DNA from: Labrys sp. WJW | GTDB lineage: Bacteria > Pseudomonadota > Alphaproteobacteria > Rhizobiales > Labraceae | Reading direction: 5' to 3' | DNA: 64,000 bases | Assembly (NCBI RefSeq): GCF_001676615.1 | Contig: NZ_LYXZ01000021.1 | Span: 122,154-186,153, forward strand | Part shown: positions 19,101 through 26,385 of the stretch, in pieces | Position numbering within the stretch: the first letter of the stretch is position 1 | Layout of the letters: each line of letters begins with the position of its first letter | Translations under genes and position numbers: made by a program | The notes under the pieces: generated by a model | The model's database searches: none | What the model saw: the letters and a program-made list of their open reading frames with translations, nothing else | Told to the model about the DNA's origin: nothing

Positions 19101-19996
19101 CCGTGGGAGCGGCGCCGGATGGCGCCGAGGTCTGGACGGCTCCCGATGCCTTCCTGAAAGGGGTTTCCGCCGGCGCGCCGCCCGATCCCTTCTCGGCCAG
19201 CGGCCAGGTCTGGCATATCCCGCCGCTCGACCCGGTCGCCTTGCGCCAGAGCGGCTTTGCCCATTACCGGGAGCTGCTTGCTGCCAATATGCGCCACGCC
19301 GGGGCGCTTCGCATCGACCACGTCATGGCGCTGACCCGGCTCTTCGTGGTGCCCGACGGCGTACCGGCCAGCGAGGGTGCCTATCTGACCTATCCGCTCG
19401 AAGGCATGCTGGAGGTGCTGGCCGAGGAGAGCCAACGCCATCGCTGCATGGTGGTGGGCGAGGACCTCGGTACCGTGCCGGAGGGCCTGCGCGAGCGGCT
19501 GTCCGAAGCCGAGCTCTATTCCTATCGCGTGCTGTTCTTCGAACGCGACGGCACGGTCTTCCGCCGCCCCGACGTCTATCCGGCCGCTTCGCTCGCCTGT
19601 GTCGCCACGCACGATCTGCCGACCCTGCGCGGCTGGTGGAACGGCGCCGATCTCGCGTTGGAGCGTTCGCTCGGCCGGCCCGTCGCCGAGGATGCGGAAG
19701 CGGCACGCGCCGAGGACAGGCAGGCGCTGCTGCAGGCCGTCGGCAGCGAGGAGAGCGCGCTGACGCCGGCCCTCGTCGGCGCCATCCATGGCTTCCTGGC
19801 CTCCGCTTCCTCCGGCCTTGTCGCCGCGCAGGTCGAGGATCTCGCCGGCGAGGCAGAGCCCGTCAACCTGCCCGGAACCGATCGCGAATATCCCAATTGG
19901 CGCCGACGCCTCGACCTCGACGTCCACGCCATGCTGGAAACCGACGAGGCCAAGGCGGTGTTCGAGGCGATGCGGCAGGCGGGACGGGGGGAGTAG
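16160..19996 (+). CDS. glgX-malQ: Fused glycogen debranching enzyme GlgX and 4-alpha-glucanotransferase MalQ
   Basis: One 1278-residue reading frame carries two complete glycoside hydrolases. Residues 1-690 are GlgX (GH13_11): N-terminal CBM48-like domain, NYWGYNPVCFLAPDPR, nucleophile Asp342 in GFRFDLA, acid/base Glu378 in IAEPWDIG, and Asp449 in VAAHDGFT. Residues about 695-1278 are MalQ (GH77): nucleophile Asp1053 in RIDHVMALTRLF, acid/base Glu1101 in VGEDLGTVPE, and Asp1152 in ATHDLPTLRGWW. GlgX cuts alpha-1,6 branches of phosphorylase-limit glycogen, and MalQ disproportionates the released maltotetraose, so the fusion couples successive steps. AAGGA lies just before the ATG at 16160. The open frame upstream overlaps an antisense gene and is not coding. 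Confidence 0.93.
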   Translation: MARSSMANPGAAAPLGASWIGEEVNFAVHAADAERIELCLFDADGTESQRILLSGRDGSVHHGRIGGLAEGQLYGLRAHGPWRPEEGLRFNPARLLIDPHATRLVLPEGMTSALPVKGAQGVDDLVLDGTDTAAIMPKAVLERPAPDKTRPSGVKPETRIIYEVHVKGFSQTHPDIPPELRGTVAALAHPAAIAHFTELGITTLELMPLAAAIDERHLEPLGLRNYWGYNPVCFLAPDPRLAPGGMAEIAWTVDRLHEAGFEVLLDVVYNHTSESDERGGTHSLRGLDNSSYYRLADNPRFYANDTGCGNTLALDREPGLGLTLAALWHWAEIGGFDGFRFDLAPVLGRRPDGFDRQAPLFAAIAADPVLNARLMIAEPWDIGPGGYQLGQFPADWAEWNDRYRDDVRRFWRGDGGIGALATRLAGSSDLFDPGRRRPSDSINFVAAHDGFTLADTVSFAGKHNDANGEGNRDGHSGEVSWNDGAEGPSTAPEIVSLRRSHIRALLASLLLSRGTPMIAMGDELGRSQRGNNNAYAQDNAITWIDWANADRSLIQFVASLTRLRKSLPLVTADRFLTGRPSADAAADGAPDVIWLGPSGQPLQDNEWGNPALRSLGMALTGPDGSKALIWFHAGAEPLYARLPDLAPGLVWRLAHVSDEYQAFAPPALYGAFDIMELAPRSVGVFIAAPGRAPRRDGDAPPEVLELLAKAAGIAPEWWEVSGRHTLVSPDTKRALLTAMGLPHHSLAQARESLEHLRSLGAPVENRQAKAYLPPMLADGGRRFGLSAQLYTLRRQGDQGVGDFRTLEAFARDAAGKGASLIALNPFHAMFPSDRQRASPYQPSDRRFLDPALIALDAVPELEGHLTASPPPGRFIDWPEVWRHKRAALAQAFSILPERPARLAAFRAFQVVAGDALARFCLFQALEEQAGSSAIPAMSTAGLSPDLQHAADFAGYLQFLAEEQLAAASRSGLAIGFCRDLAVGAAPDGAEVWTAPDAFLKGVSAGAPPDPFSASGQVWHIPPLDPVALRQSGFAHYRELLAANMRHAGALRIDHVMALTRLFVVPDGVPASEGAYLTYPLEGMLEVLAEESQRHRCMVVGEDLGTVPEGLRERLSEAELYSYRVLFFERDGTVFRRPDVYPAASLACVATHDLPTLRGWWNGADLALERSLGRPVAEDAEAARAEDRQALLQAVGSEESALTPALVGAIHGFLASASSGLVAAQVEDLAGEAEPVNLPGTDREYPNWRRRLDLDVHAMLETDEAKAVFEAMRQAGRGE

Positions 19997-20434
19997 GTGG
20001 ACGATTTCCAGCACAAGAGAAGCTTGGTGCTAGGCGCCCTGATCAGTCCCTGGGCGGTCCCGCTCGGCTTGCCCTTTCTATGGTACCTGTACATAGCTGC
20101 CACTCGCGGCTTTGTCGGTGCCTCCCTCCAAGAGATCATCGAATTTGTGGCTCTTTACCTCGTACTCGGCCTGCCTCTCACCTACGCCGTCACCTTGGCT
20201 TTGGTGTTGCCGATGGCCTTGTGGCTGCGACGCCGATGGGCCTTGTCGGCAGCAAGATTATGTTTCTGGTGTACCCCATTGGGGCCGGTGACATTGCCAG
20301 GCTATCTCTGGCTCATTGGTGGCCGGACCCAATCGATGTTCGAGCTTGATCGAGTGTTGCTGGCATCGGCCTGCGGCCTGGCTTCCGGCATCGTCTTCTG
20401 CCTCGTATCGGGCATCCGTCTCCTGGCCCGTTGA
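19997..20434 (+). CDS. Hypothetical multi-pass membrane protein
   Basis: This 145-residue product starts with GTG immediately after the glgX-malQ stop codon. A G-rich ribosome binding site (GGGGGGAG) lies in the end of that gene, so the two are probably translationally coupled. Hydrophobic segments at about residues 12-35, 43-72, 84-107 and 120-143 suggest four transmembrane helices, with an Arg-rich cytoplasmic loop (WLRRRW) between helices 2 and 3. I do not recognise the family. It has no visible enzymatic motif. Its reading frame covers nearly the whole gap to the LysR gene. Confidence 0.6.
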   Translation: MDDFQHKRSLVLGALISPWAVPLGLPFLWYLYIAATRGFVGASLQEIIEFVALYLVLGLPLTYAVTLALVLPMALWLRRRWALSAARLCFWCTPLGPVTLPGYLWLIGGRTQSMFELDRVLLASACGLASGIVFCLVSGIRLLAR

Positions 20435-20484
20435 AGCACGTTCTGGACTCTGCAGCGTCATTCGAGACCGAGGTCTGAAAAACC

Positions 20485-21435
20485 ATGCATCCCAGATTGC
20501 TCAAGACCTTTCTTGCCGTTGCCCGCCATCGCAATGTCACCCGGGCGGCCGAGGCGGTGCACCTGGCTCAATCGAGCGTGAGCGACCAGATCCAGGCGCT
20601 CGAAGCCGAACTCGGCACGCCCTTGTTCACGCGTTCGCGGTCAGGCTTGCAGCTGACGGCCGCCGGAGCGGCGCTGCAGCCCTATGCCGAAGAAATCCTG
20701 ATGCTGACGGACGAGGCCCGCGGAGCGGTGGCCATGACTTCGGGGCAGGAGCGGGGAGCAGTGTCGATCGGCGCCTTGGAAACGATTGCGGCCGCCCGCC
20801 TGCCGGCCTGGCTCTCGCGTTTCGGGCAGGCCCATCCGGAAATCGCGCTGCGCTTGTCGGTCGCGGGCACGGGTGACCTCCTGCGCAAGCTGGAGGACGG
20901 GGATGTGGATGTCGTCTTCTGTTTCGACCGGGGGGAATTCGACGAGCGTTTCGCCACGCGCAGCATTTCCAGGGAACCGCTGACTTTGATCGCGCCGGCG
21001 GGCGAGCCGCCGCTGCCGCCCGGCAAGGGGCTAGCCATGCTTGGCGCGAGGCGGTTCGTGGCGACGGAGCCAGGCTGCGTCTACCGCCATTTGTTCGATG
21101 CGGCCTTTGTCCGCGCGGGGCTGGCTGCACCGAGCCTGGCCGCCGAAGCTGGCAGCATCGGCGCGATAGCCCGGTTGGTGGCTGCGGGAACGGGCATTGG
21201 CCTGGTACCGCGCCTGGCGGTTGCCGAGGCGCTGGCGCGGGGCGAGGTGACCGCGCTTTCCTGGCCGGATCCTGCCCAAGCGGCCGACCTGGCCGCGGAG
21301 CTGGTGATGATCTGGCGCCGGCGGCGGGTGCAGCCGCCGGCCCTGAAGCTGCTGCTCGCCTCGGCGAGCACCGGGCTCGACGCCCTCAGACCAAGCGATG
21401 CCCGCCCTCGACATGCAGAACCGTTCCCGTCATGA
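20485..21435 (+). CDS. LysR-family transcriptional regulator
   Basis: The 316-residue product has the LysR winged helix-turn-helix at residues 1-60 (LLKTFLAVARHRNVTRAAEAVHLAQSS..., LGTPLFTRSRSGLQLTAAG). A periplasmic-binding-protein-like effector domain follows from about residue 90, with GAVSIGALETIAAARLP and a GIGLVPRLAV block. The stop lies 50 bases inside the 3' end of the convergent SDR-like gene, so the last 16 codons are read on both strands. LysR proteins usually regulate an adjacent divergent gene, but none lies upstream here, so the target is not evident. Confidence 0.88.
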   Translation: MHPRLLKTFLAVARHRNVTRAAEAVHLAQSSVSDQIQALEAELGTPLFTRSRSGLQLTAAGAALQPYAEEILMLTDEARGAVAMTSGQERGAVSIGALETIAAARLPAWLSRFGQAHPEIALRLSVAGTGDLLRKLEDGDVDVVFCFDRGEFDERFATRSISREPLTLIAPAGEPPLPPGKGLAMLGARRFVATEPGCVYRHLFDAAFVRAGLAAPSLAAEAGSIGAIARLVAAGTGIGLVPRLAVAEALARGEVTALSWPDPAQAADLAAELVMIWRRRRVQPPALKLLLASASTGLDALRPSDARPRHAEPFPS

Positions 21436-22114
21436 AGCCGTTGCCCATGACGAAGGCCAGGGCATCGGCGATATCGTCGGGGCGGCCGACCCTGCCGACC
21501 GGCAATTTACGGGCCATGGCGTCCAGAGTCTCGTCCTTCTTGTCGCCGGCGACGAAGGTCCAGATCGGGGTGTCGACCCAACCCGGTGAGACGGCATTGA
21601 CCCTCAGCGGCGCGAGCTCCATGGCCAGCGCCTTGACCAGCCCTTCCAGCGCGGCATTGACGGCGGCGACCGCCGCACCCCGCGGCAAGGGACGATAGGC
21701 GGCGATACCGGAGACGAAGGTCAGGGAGCCGGATGGTATCAGCTTCCCGGCGCCATGCTTGGCCAGGAGGAGGGGCCCGTAGACCTTGCTTTCCATGATT
21801 CTCTGGACGGCCTTCAGGTCGAGCGAGGGCAGAAGCGCATAGGCTCCGTCGATATCGGCCGCGGTACTGACGATGTGATCGAGCCGGCCGATGTGCTCGA
21901 ACAACGCCGCGACCTCGTGTTCCCAAGTGATGTCGGCAGAGACGGTATCGAGAGCGTCGGGGGCGCCGAGGCTCGAACGGGCCTGAGCCAGTCTCTCCTC
22001 ACTCCGTCCGGCGATGACGACCCGCGCGCCGGCATCGAGGCAACGCCGCGCCAGTGCCAGGCCCATGCCGGAACTGCCGCCGGCGATGAGAATTTTCGAC
22101 TTTGCGAGACTCAT
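21386..22114 (-). CDS. SDR-fold protein lacking the catalytic Tyr-Lys pair
   Basis: The 242-residue product has the Rossmann nucleotide-binding motif AGGSSGMG (residues 11-18), the SADI and RVNAVSPGWVDTP segments and the C-terminal GTVLHVEGGH of classical short-chain dehydrogenases. Ser135 (FVSG) is present. At the YxxxK position the sequence reads V149-A-A-V-N153, so both catalytic Tyr and Lys are replaced. The NNAG motif is also altered (STAAD). This resembles the Lin1944-like SDR subgroup, which binds nucleotide but lacks the usual active site and has no assigned function. AAAGGAAG lies upstream of the ATG at 22114. Confidence 0.85.
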   Translation of the reverse strand: MSLAKSKILIAGGSSGMGLALARRCLDAGARVVIAGRSEERLAQARSSLGAPDALDTVSADITWEHEVAALFEHIGRLDHIVSTAADIDGAYALLPSLDLKAVQRIMESKVYGPLLLAKHGAGKLIPSGSLTFVSGIAAYRPLPRGAAVAAVNAALEGLVKALAMELAPLRVNAVSPGWVDTPIWTFVAGDKKDETLDAMARKLPVGRVGRPDDIADALAFVMGNGFMTGTVLHVEGGHRLV

Positions 22115-22456
22115 GATGAAGCGCTTCCTTTCGATCCCGATGGAAATTGAAACCGGCATCGCAGATCGACGGCGGCCCGGAAAACGGAAGAAACCGATAG
22201 CGCCATCGGCGTTTCCGATGGCAGAGCCGCGCCTGCCGGACAGGAAAGGCGGACGAGACGTCCGCGGTGCCAGCCTTGGCGTCTCTGGTACGAACCTGGC
22301 CGGTATCGCGCCGGAAGCTGTGCGGCTGGGATCGCGGACGTCTCGTCCGCTCTTGAAACCGCCATGCACCGGTACGCGCCGGCTCATCCGTCGGCTTGCA
22401 TGAGCCTCGCCGGGTGAGCCATGATAGCCGGCTAAACCGCGAATCTGGACAGTCCC
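22115..22456. other. Intergenic region containing a palindromic repeat, upstream of the ynb-like operon
   Basis: This 342-base divergent region holds the 5' sides of the SDR-like gene and the ynbA-like gene. Most of it is occupied by the inverted repeat at 22249-22350, followed by a small hairpin (GGCTCAT at 22381-22387 with ATGAGCC at 22400-22406). I see no coding frame or clear promoter boxes. Confidence 0.5.
22249..22365 (-). repeat. Palindromic element, copy 1 (GGACGAGACGTCC family)
   Basis: Perfect 18-base inverted arms lie at 22249-22266 (GCGGACGAGACGTCCGCG) and 22333-22350. The right arm is followed by CTCTTGAAACCGCC, the near-exact complement of the GGCGTTTCCAAGAG core seen in the copies at 24.9, 25.6 and 46.9 kb. 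This copy is therefore in the opposite orientation. Confidence 0.75.
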
Positions 22457-23101
22457 GTGAGTCTTTATGCTCTCAAGCCCCGTTTTCAGGCCCTTTTGCG
22501 CCCGCGCGTCACGCGGCTGGCCGAGCGGGGCACGACCGCCAACCAGGTGACGCTGGCGGCGGCGGCGGGCTCTCTCGTCGTCGGTCTCGGCGTCGCCTGG
22601 CTCTCGGATCTGCGCATTCTCTTCCTGCTGTTGCCGGTCTGGCTCGCCATCCGCATGGCTCTCAATGCCATCGACGGCATGCTGGCGCGGGAATTCGGCC
22701 AGAAGAGCCTGCTCGGCGCCTATCTCAACGAGATCGCCGACGTCGTCTCCGACGCCGCGCTGATCCTGCCCTTTGCCACCCTGCCGGTCTTTGGGCCGTT
22801 CTGGACCGGCGCGGCGATCGTGCTGGCTGTGATCAGCGAGTTCGCTGGCGTAATGGGGCCGATGGTCGGCGCTAACAGGCGCTATGACGGTCCGCTGGGC
22901 AAGAGCGACCGTGCTTTCGTGTTCGGCGCGCTCGGCCTGTGGGTCGGCCTCGGCCTGCCGCTGCCCGGCTGGTTCGGCTGGATCATGCCGCTTGCCGTGC
23001 TTTTTCTCACACTGACCATCGTCAATCGTGTGCATAAGGGCCTGCGTGAGGCCTGCGCCAAGCAGGCCGATGACGGCAGGAGTCATGATGCGTCCCTCTG
23101 A
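22457..23101 (+). CDS. ynbA: CDP-alcohol phosphatidyltransferase family protein (YnbA-like)
   Basis: The 214-residue integral membrane protein has about six transmembrane helices and the CDP-alcohol phosphatidyltransferase region N70-A-I-D73-G74-xx-A77-R78...G87-xxx-N91-xxx-D95. The family motif normally has Asp at positions 70 and 91, so two of four conserved acidic residues are Asn here. The enzyme class transfers a phosphatidyl group from CDP-diacylglycerol to an alcohol at the inner membrane. With the downstream YnbC-, YnbD- and YnbB-like genes the order resembles E. coli ynbABCD, a system of unknown product. The start is a GTG with only a weak ribosome binding site. The gene overlaps the next by 14 bases. 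Confidence 0.82.
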   Translation: MSLYALKPRFQALLRPRVTRLAERGTTANQVTLAAAAGSLVVGLGVAWLSDLRILFLLLPVWLAIRMALNAIDGMLAREFGQKSLLGAYLNEIADVVSDAALILPFATLPVFGPFWTGAAIVLAVISEFAGVMGPMVGANRRYDGPLGKSDRAFVFGALGLWVGLGLPLPGWFGWIMPLAVLFLTLTIVNRVHKGLREACAKQADDGRSHDASL

Positions 23102-24845
23102 GACCGGTTTTTTTCGCAGCCATGACGGTGTCGAGCTGTTCTATCGCCATTGGCCGGCCGTCAATGCGCCCGCCAAGGGCGCGGTCGTACTATTCCATCG
23201 CGGCCACGAGCATTCGGGGCGCATGGCGCATCTGCCCGACGAACTCGCCATGCCCGATTACGAGTTCTTCGCCTGGGATGCCCGGGGCCACGGCGACTCG
23301 CCCGGCGAACGTGGCGATGCCCCGAGTTTCGGCGCCCTGGTGCGCGATGTGCAGAGCTTCATCGACCATATCGGTGCTGCGCATGGTTTCGCGCCGGCCG
23401 ACATCGCCGTGCTCGCCCAGAGCGTCGGGGCCGTCGTCGCCTCGGCCTGGGTGCATGACTACGCGCCCAGGATCCGTGCTTTGGTGGTGGCCTCGCCCGC
23501 CTTCAAGGTGAAGCTCTACGTGCCCTTTGCCCGGCCGGGCCTGAAGCTGTGGCAGGCCTATAAGGGCAATTTCTTCGTGCAATCCTATGTGAAGGCCAAG
23601 TTCCTCACCCATGATCTCGAGCGCCAGGCGACTTTCGACGCCGATCCCAAGATCACCCGGGCGATCTCGGTGCGCATCCTCCTCGGGCTCTATGAGGCAG
23701 CACGACGGGTGGTCGAGGATGCCCGGGCCATCACGGTGCCGACGCAATTGCTCGTCTCGGGCGCCGACTGGGTGGTGCATCACGGACCCCAGCACCGCTT
23801 CTACGAAAATCTGGGATCGGCCACCAAGGAGCGGCACGTGCTGCCGGGATTCTACCACGACACGCTCGGCGAGAAGGACAGGGCGGTGGCGATCGGCCAT
23901 GTCAGGCGCTTCCTCGGCGAGCGCTTCGCTACGCCCCTGGAGCGCACCGTCCTCACCGAGGCCGACCGGCAGGGCTACACCCGCGACGAAGCCGACAGGC
24001 TTGCCTCTCCCCTGTCGCTAGCCTCGCCAAAGGGGCTCTACTGGGCCGGTACCAGGCTCGGATTGAAGGCGACGGGGCTGATCTCCGACGGCATCAGGCT
24101 CGGCCATGAGACCGGCTTCGATTCCGGCTCCACCCTCGATTACGTCTACCGCAACACGCCGTCGGGGCGTTCGGCTGTCGGGCGGCTGGCCGACAAGAAC
24201 TATCTGGAGGCAATCGGCTGGCGCGGCATCCGCCAGCGCAAGCTCCATGTCGAGGAATTGCTGCGTGCCGCCATTGCCCGGCTGCGGGAAGAGGGGCGGC
24301 CTGTCTCCATCGTCGACATCGCCGCCGGCCACGGCCGCTACGTGCTCGAAGCGCTGGAGGCGGAAGGCGTGTCGCGGCCTGACTCGATCCTGCTGCGCGA
24401 CTACAGCGACATCAATGTCGAGGCGGGCGGGCGGCTGATCGCCGAGAAGGGCCTCGCCGACATCGCACGCTTCGTCAAGGGCGATGCCTTCGATGCCGCC
24501 AGCCTTGCCGGCATCGAGCCCAGGCCCACTCTGGGGCTGGTTTCGGGCCTCTACGAGCTCTTCGCCGACAACAACCTGATCAAATGGTCGCTTGGAGGGC
24601 TCGCCGCCGCCATCCCGGCCGGCGGCTATCTGATCTATACCGGCCAGCCCTGGCATCCGCAGCTCGAATTCATCGCGCGGGCCCTCACCAGCCACCGCCA
24701 GGGCCAGGCCTGGGTGATGCGCCGGCGTACGCAGGCCGAGATGGACCAGCTCGTCGAGGCTGCCGGTTTCGAAAAGCTCGAACAGCGTATCGACGAATGG
24801 GGCATCTTCTCGGTCTTGCTCGCTCGCCGCAAGGCCGCGTCATGA
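23088..24845 (+). CDS. ynbC: Alpha/beta hydrolase fused to SAM-methyltransferase-like domain (YnbC-like)
   Basis: The 585-residue length equals that of E. coli YnbC. Residues 1-290 form an alpha/beta hydrolase (serine lipase type) with the oxyanion-region FHRGHEHSG, DARGHGDS and nucleophile Ser112 in AQSVG, where the first Gly of GxSxG is Ala. Residues about 390-585 form a class I methyltransferase-like domain with motif I VDIAAGHGRYVLEAL near residue 410 and a following acidic loop. This pairs a lipase-like and a methyltransferase-like activity in one chain, plausible for lipid head-group remodelling, but the substrate is unknown. AGGAG lies 5 bases before the ATG at 23088, and it overlaps ynbA by 14 bases, indicating coupled translation. 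Confidence 0.85.
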   Translation: MRPSETGFFRSHDGVELFYRHWPAVNAPAKGAVVLFHRGHEHSGRMAHLPDELAMPDYEFFAWDARGHGDSPGERGDAPSFGALVRDVQSFIDHIGAAHGFAPADIAVLAQSVGAVVASAWVHDYAPRIRALVVASPAFKVKLYVPFARPGLKLWQAYKGNFFVQSYVKAKFLTHDLERQATFDADPKITRAISVRILLGLYEAARRVVEDARAITVPTQLLVSGADWVVHHGPQHRFYENLGSATKERHVLPGFYHDTLGEKDRAVAIGHVRRFLGERFATPLERTVLTEADRQGYTRDEADRLASPLSLASPKGLYWAGTRLGLKATGLISDGIRLGHETGFDSGSTLDYVYRNTPSGRSAVGRLADKNYLEAIGWRGIRQRKLHVEELLRAAIARLREEGRPVSIVDIAAGHGRYVLEALEAEGVSRPDSILLRDYSDINVEAGGRLIAEKGLADIARFVKGDAFDAASLAGIEPRPTLGLVSGLYELFADNNLIKWSLGGLAAAIPAGGYLIYTGQPWHPQLEFIARALTSHRQGQAWVMRRRTQAEMDQLVEAAGFEKLEQRIDEWGIFSVLLARRKAAS

Positions 24846-24855
24846 CCCTTGTTTT

Positions 24856-24957
24856 GGAGCGCGGACATCTCAGCGACATGCTTGCATGTCGCGATGTCCT
24901 CTTCTTTCCTTCCTGCCAGCGTGGCGTTTCCAAGAGCGGACAGGATGTCCGCGCTCC
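24856..24957 (+). repeat. Palindromic element, copy 2 (between ynbC and ynbD)
   Basis: Outer arms GGAGCGCGGACATC (24856-24869) and its exact complement (24944-24957) enclose a second perfect hairpin GCGACATG-CTTG-CATGTCGC (24873-24892). The conserved core GGCGTTTCCAAGAGCGG (24922-24938) precedes the right arm. The element fills nearly the whole 142-base gap in an otherwise overlapping operon. Confidence 0.8.
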
Positions 24958-24987
24958 GAGACGCCGCACTTGGCAAAAGGCCTCGTC

Positions 24988-26385
24988 ATGAGCATGACGA
25001 TACCGGCAAGGCCCGCCGATAGGCGTCCCTGGGGGAGGGCGCTCCTCTGGCTCGTGGGGCTCGGCATCTTCTTCTATTCGAGCTATGGCCTCGCCAATTA
25101 CCTCGCCGACCAGCGCGCCTTCGTACCGTCCATCGCGTTCGGCTGGGAACGCGGCATCCCGTTCCTGCCCTGGACGATCATTCCCTATTGGTCGGTCAAC
25201 CTATTCTATGCCGCCTCGCTGTTCGTCTGCACCAGCCGCGCGGAGCTGGATACGCTGGGCCGCCGGCTGCTGACCGCACAGGTCATCGCCGTCGCCTGCT
25301 TCCTCGCCTTTCCGCTGCGCTTCAGCTTCGCCAAGCCCGAGATCGGCGGCGGCCTGCCGGGCTTCATGTTCGATGCCCTGCTGAGCTTCGACAAGCCCTA
25401 TAACCAGGCGCCCTCGCTGCATATCGCGCTCTTGGTGATCCTCTGGGTGCATTACATCAGCCATCTGCCGTCATGGGCCCGCTGGCTTGTTCATCCCTGG
25501 TTTGCCCTGATCGGCCTCTCCGTCCTCACCACCTACCAGCATCATTTCTTCGACATACCGACCGGCGCCTTGCTGGGCCTGTTCTGCCTGTGGCTCTGGC
25601 CGGATGAGGAGTTCCGGGTGCGCGGACGTCTCGTCCGCTCTTCCGAGCCTGCAAACGCGGCGTTTCCAAGAGCGGACGAGACGTCCGCGCACCCGGGAAG
25701 TAAGGCCAAACGCCGAAAGCTCGCCGCCTATTACGGTGTGGGTGCCCTGGTTCTTGCCCTTGCCGGTATCGCCCTGGGCGGCTGGGGGCTCTGGCTGTGC
25801 TACCCGGCGGTTTCGTTCGTCCTCGTTGCCGCCAATTACCTTTGGCGCGGGCCGGCCGGATTCCAGAAGCTCACCGACGGTTCGATGAGCCTGGCCGCCC
25901 GGCTCCTGTTCGCGCCCTATCAGCTCGGTGCCTTCCTCAATTCGCGCTGGTGGACGCGTCGCGAGCCATCCGCTGGCGAGGTCCGTCCGGGGATCTATTT
26001 GGGCCGTATCCCCTCGCGCTTCGATCGTGCGCCGGCTAGCTATGGCAGCGTTGTCGAACTTGCTGCCGAGCTGCCCGCCTGGCGAGGCGTGTCGACGCGT
26101 GCGGTGCCGATGCTCGACCTGATTGCACCGGAGGCGATCAGCCTCGCGGCTGCGGCGAGGGCAATTGAAGTGGCGCGCGGACAAGGCACGGTCCTGGTGT
26201 GCTGCGCGCTCGGCTATTCGCGCAGCGCCGCCGCCGTTGCGACCTGGCTGCTGGCCAGCGGCGAAGCCGGGACGGTGGACGAAGCCATTGCGATCATACG
26301 TGCTATCCGCCCACGAATCGTGTTGGGGTCGGATGCGCAAGCCGCCATCTCGGCGGCTGGAAAGATGGTTGGCACCCATGGTTGA
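24988..26385 (+). CDS. ynbD: PAP2 phosphatase fused to dual-specificity phosphatase domain (YnbD-like)
   Basis: The 465-residue membrane protein has an N-terminal PAP2 (lipid phosphatase) domain with several transmembrane helices, motif PSLH (142-145) and motif HHFFD (185-189). After a linker and two more hydrophobic segments, a C-terminal dual-specificity phosphatase carries the Cys-x5-Arg loop C406-ALGYS-R412. The same domain pairing occurs in E. coli YnbD and suggests dephosphorylation of a lipid phosphate intermediate such as a phosphatidyl-polyol phosphate. Residues about 209-237 are encoded by an inserted 83-base palindromic repeat that leaves the frame open. AAAAGG lies 7 bases before the ATG at 24988. 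Confidence 0.84.
   Translation: MSMTIPARPADRRPWGRALLWLVGLGIFFYSSYGLANYLADQRAFVPSIAFGWERGIPFLPWTIIPYWSVNLFYAASLFVCTSRAELDTLGRRLLTAQVIAVACFLAFPLRFSFAKPEIGGGLPGFMFDALLSFDKPYNQAPSLHIALLVILWVHYISHLPSWARWLVHPWFALIGLSVLTTYQHHFFDIPTGALLGLFCLWLWPDEEFRVRGRLVRSSEPANAAFPRADETSAHPGSKAKRRKLAAYYGVGALVLALAGIALGGWGLWLCYPAVSFVLVAANYLWRGPAGFQKLTDGSMSLAARLLFAPYQLGAFLNSRWWTRREPSAGEVRPGIYLGRIPSRFDRAPASYGSVVELAAELPAWRGVSTRAVPMLDLIAPEAISLAAAARAIEVARGQGTVLVCCALGYSRSAAAVATWLLASGEAGTVDEAIAIIRAIRPRIVLGSDAQAAISAAGKMVGTHG
25614..25696 (+). repeat. Palindromic element, copy 3, inserted in frame inside the ynbD-like gene
   Basis: Perfect 29-base inverted arms lie at 25614-25642 (starting CCGGGTGCGCGGACGTCTCG) and 25668-25696. 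The 25-base loop contains AAACGCGGCGTTT (25653-25665), and the conserved core GGCGTTTCCAAGAGCGG spans loop and right arm. It is translated as an Arg/Ala/Ser-rich linker at the boundary between the PAP2 domain and the next membrane segment. Confidence 0.88.
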
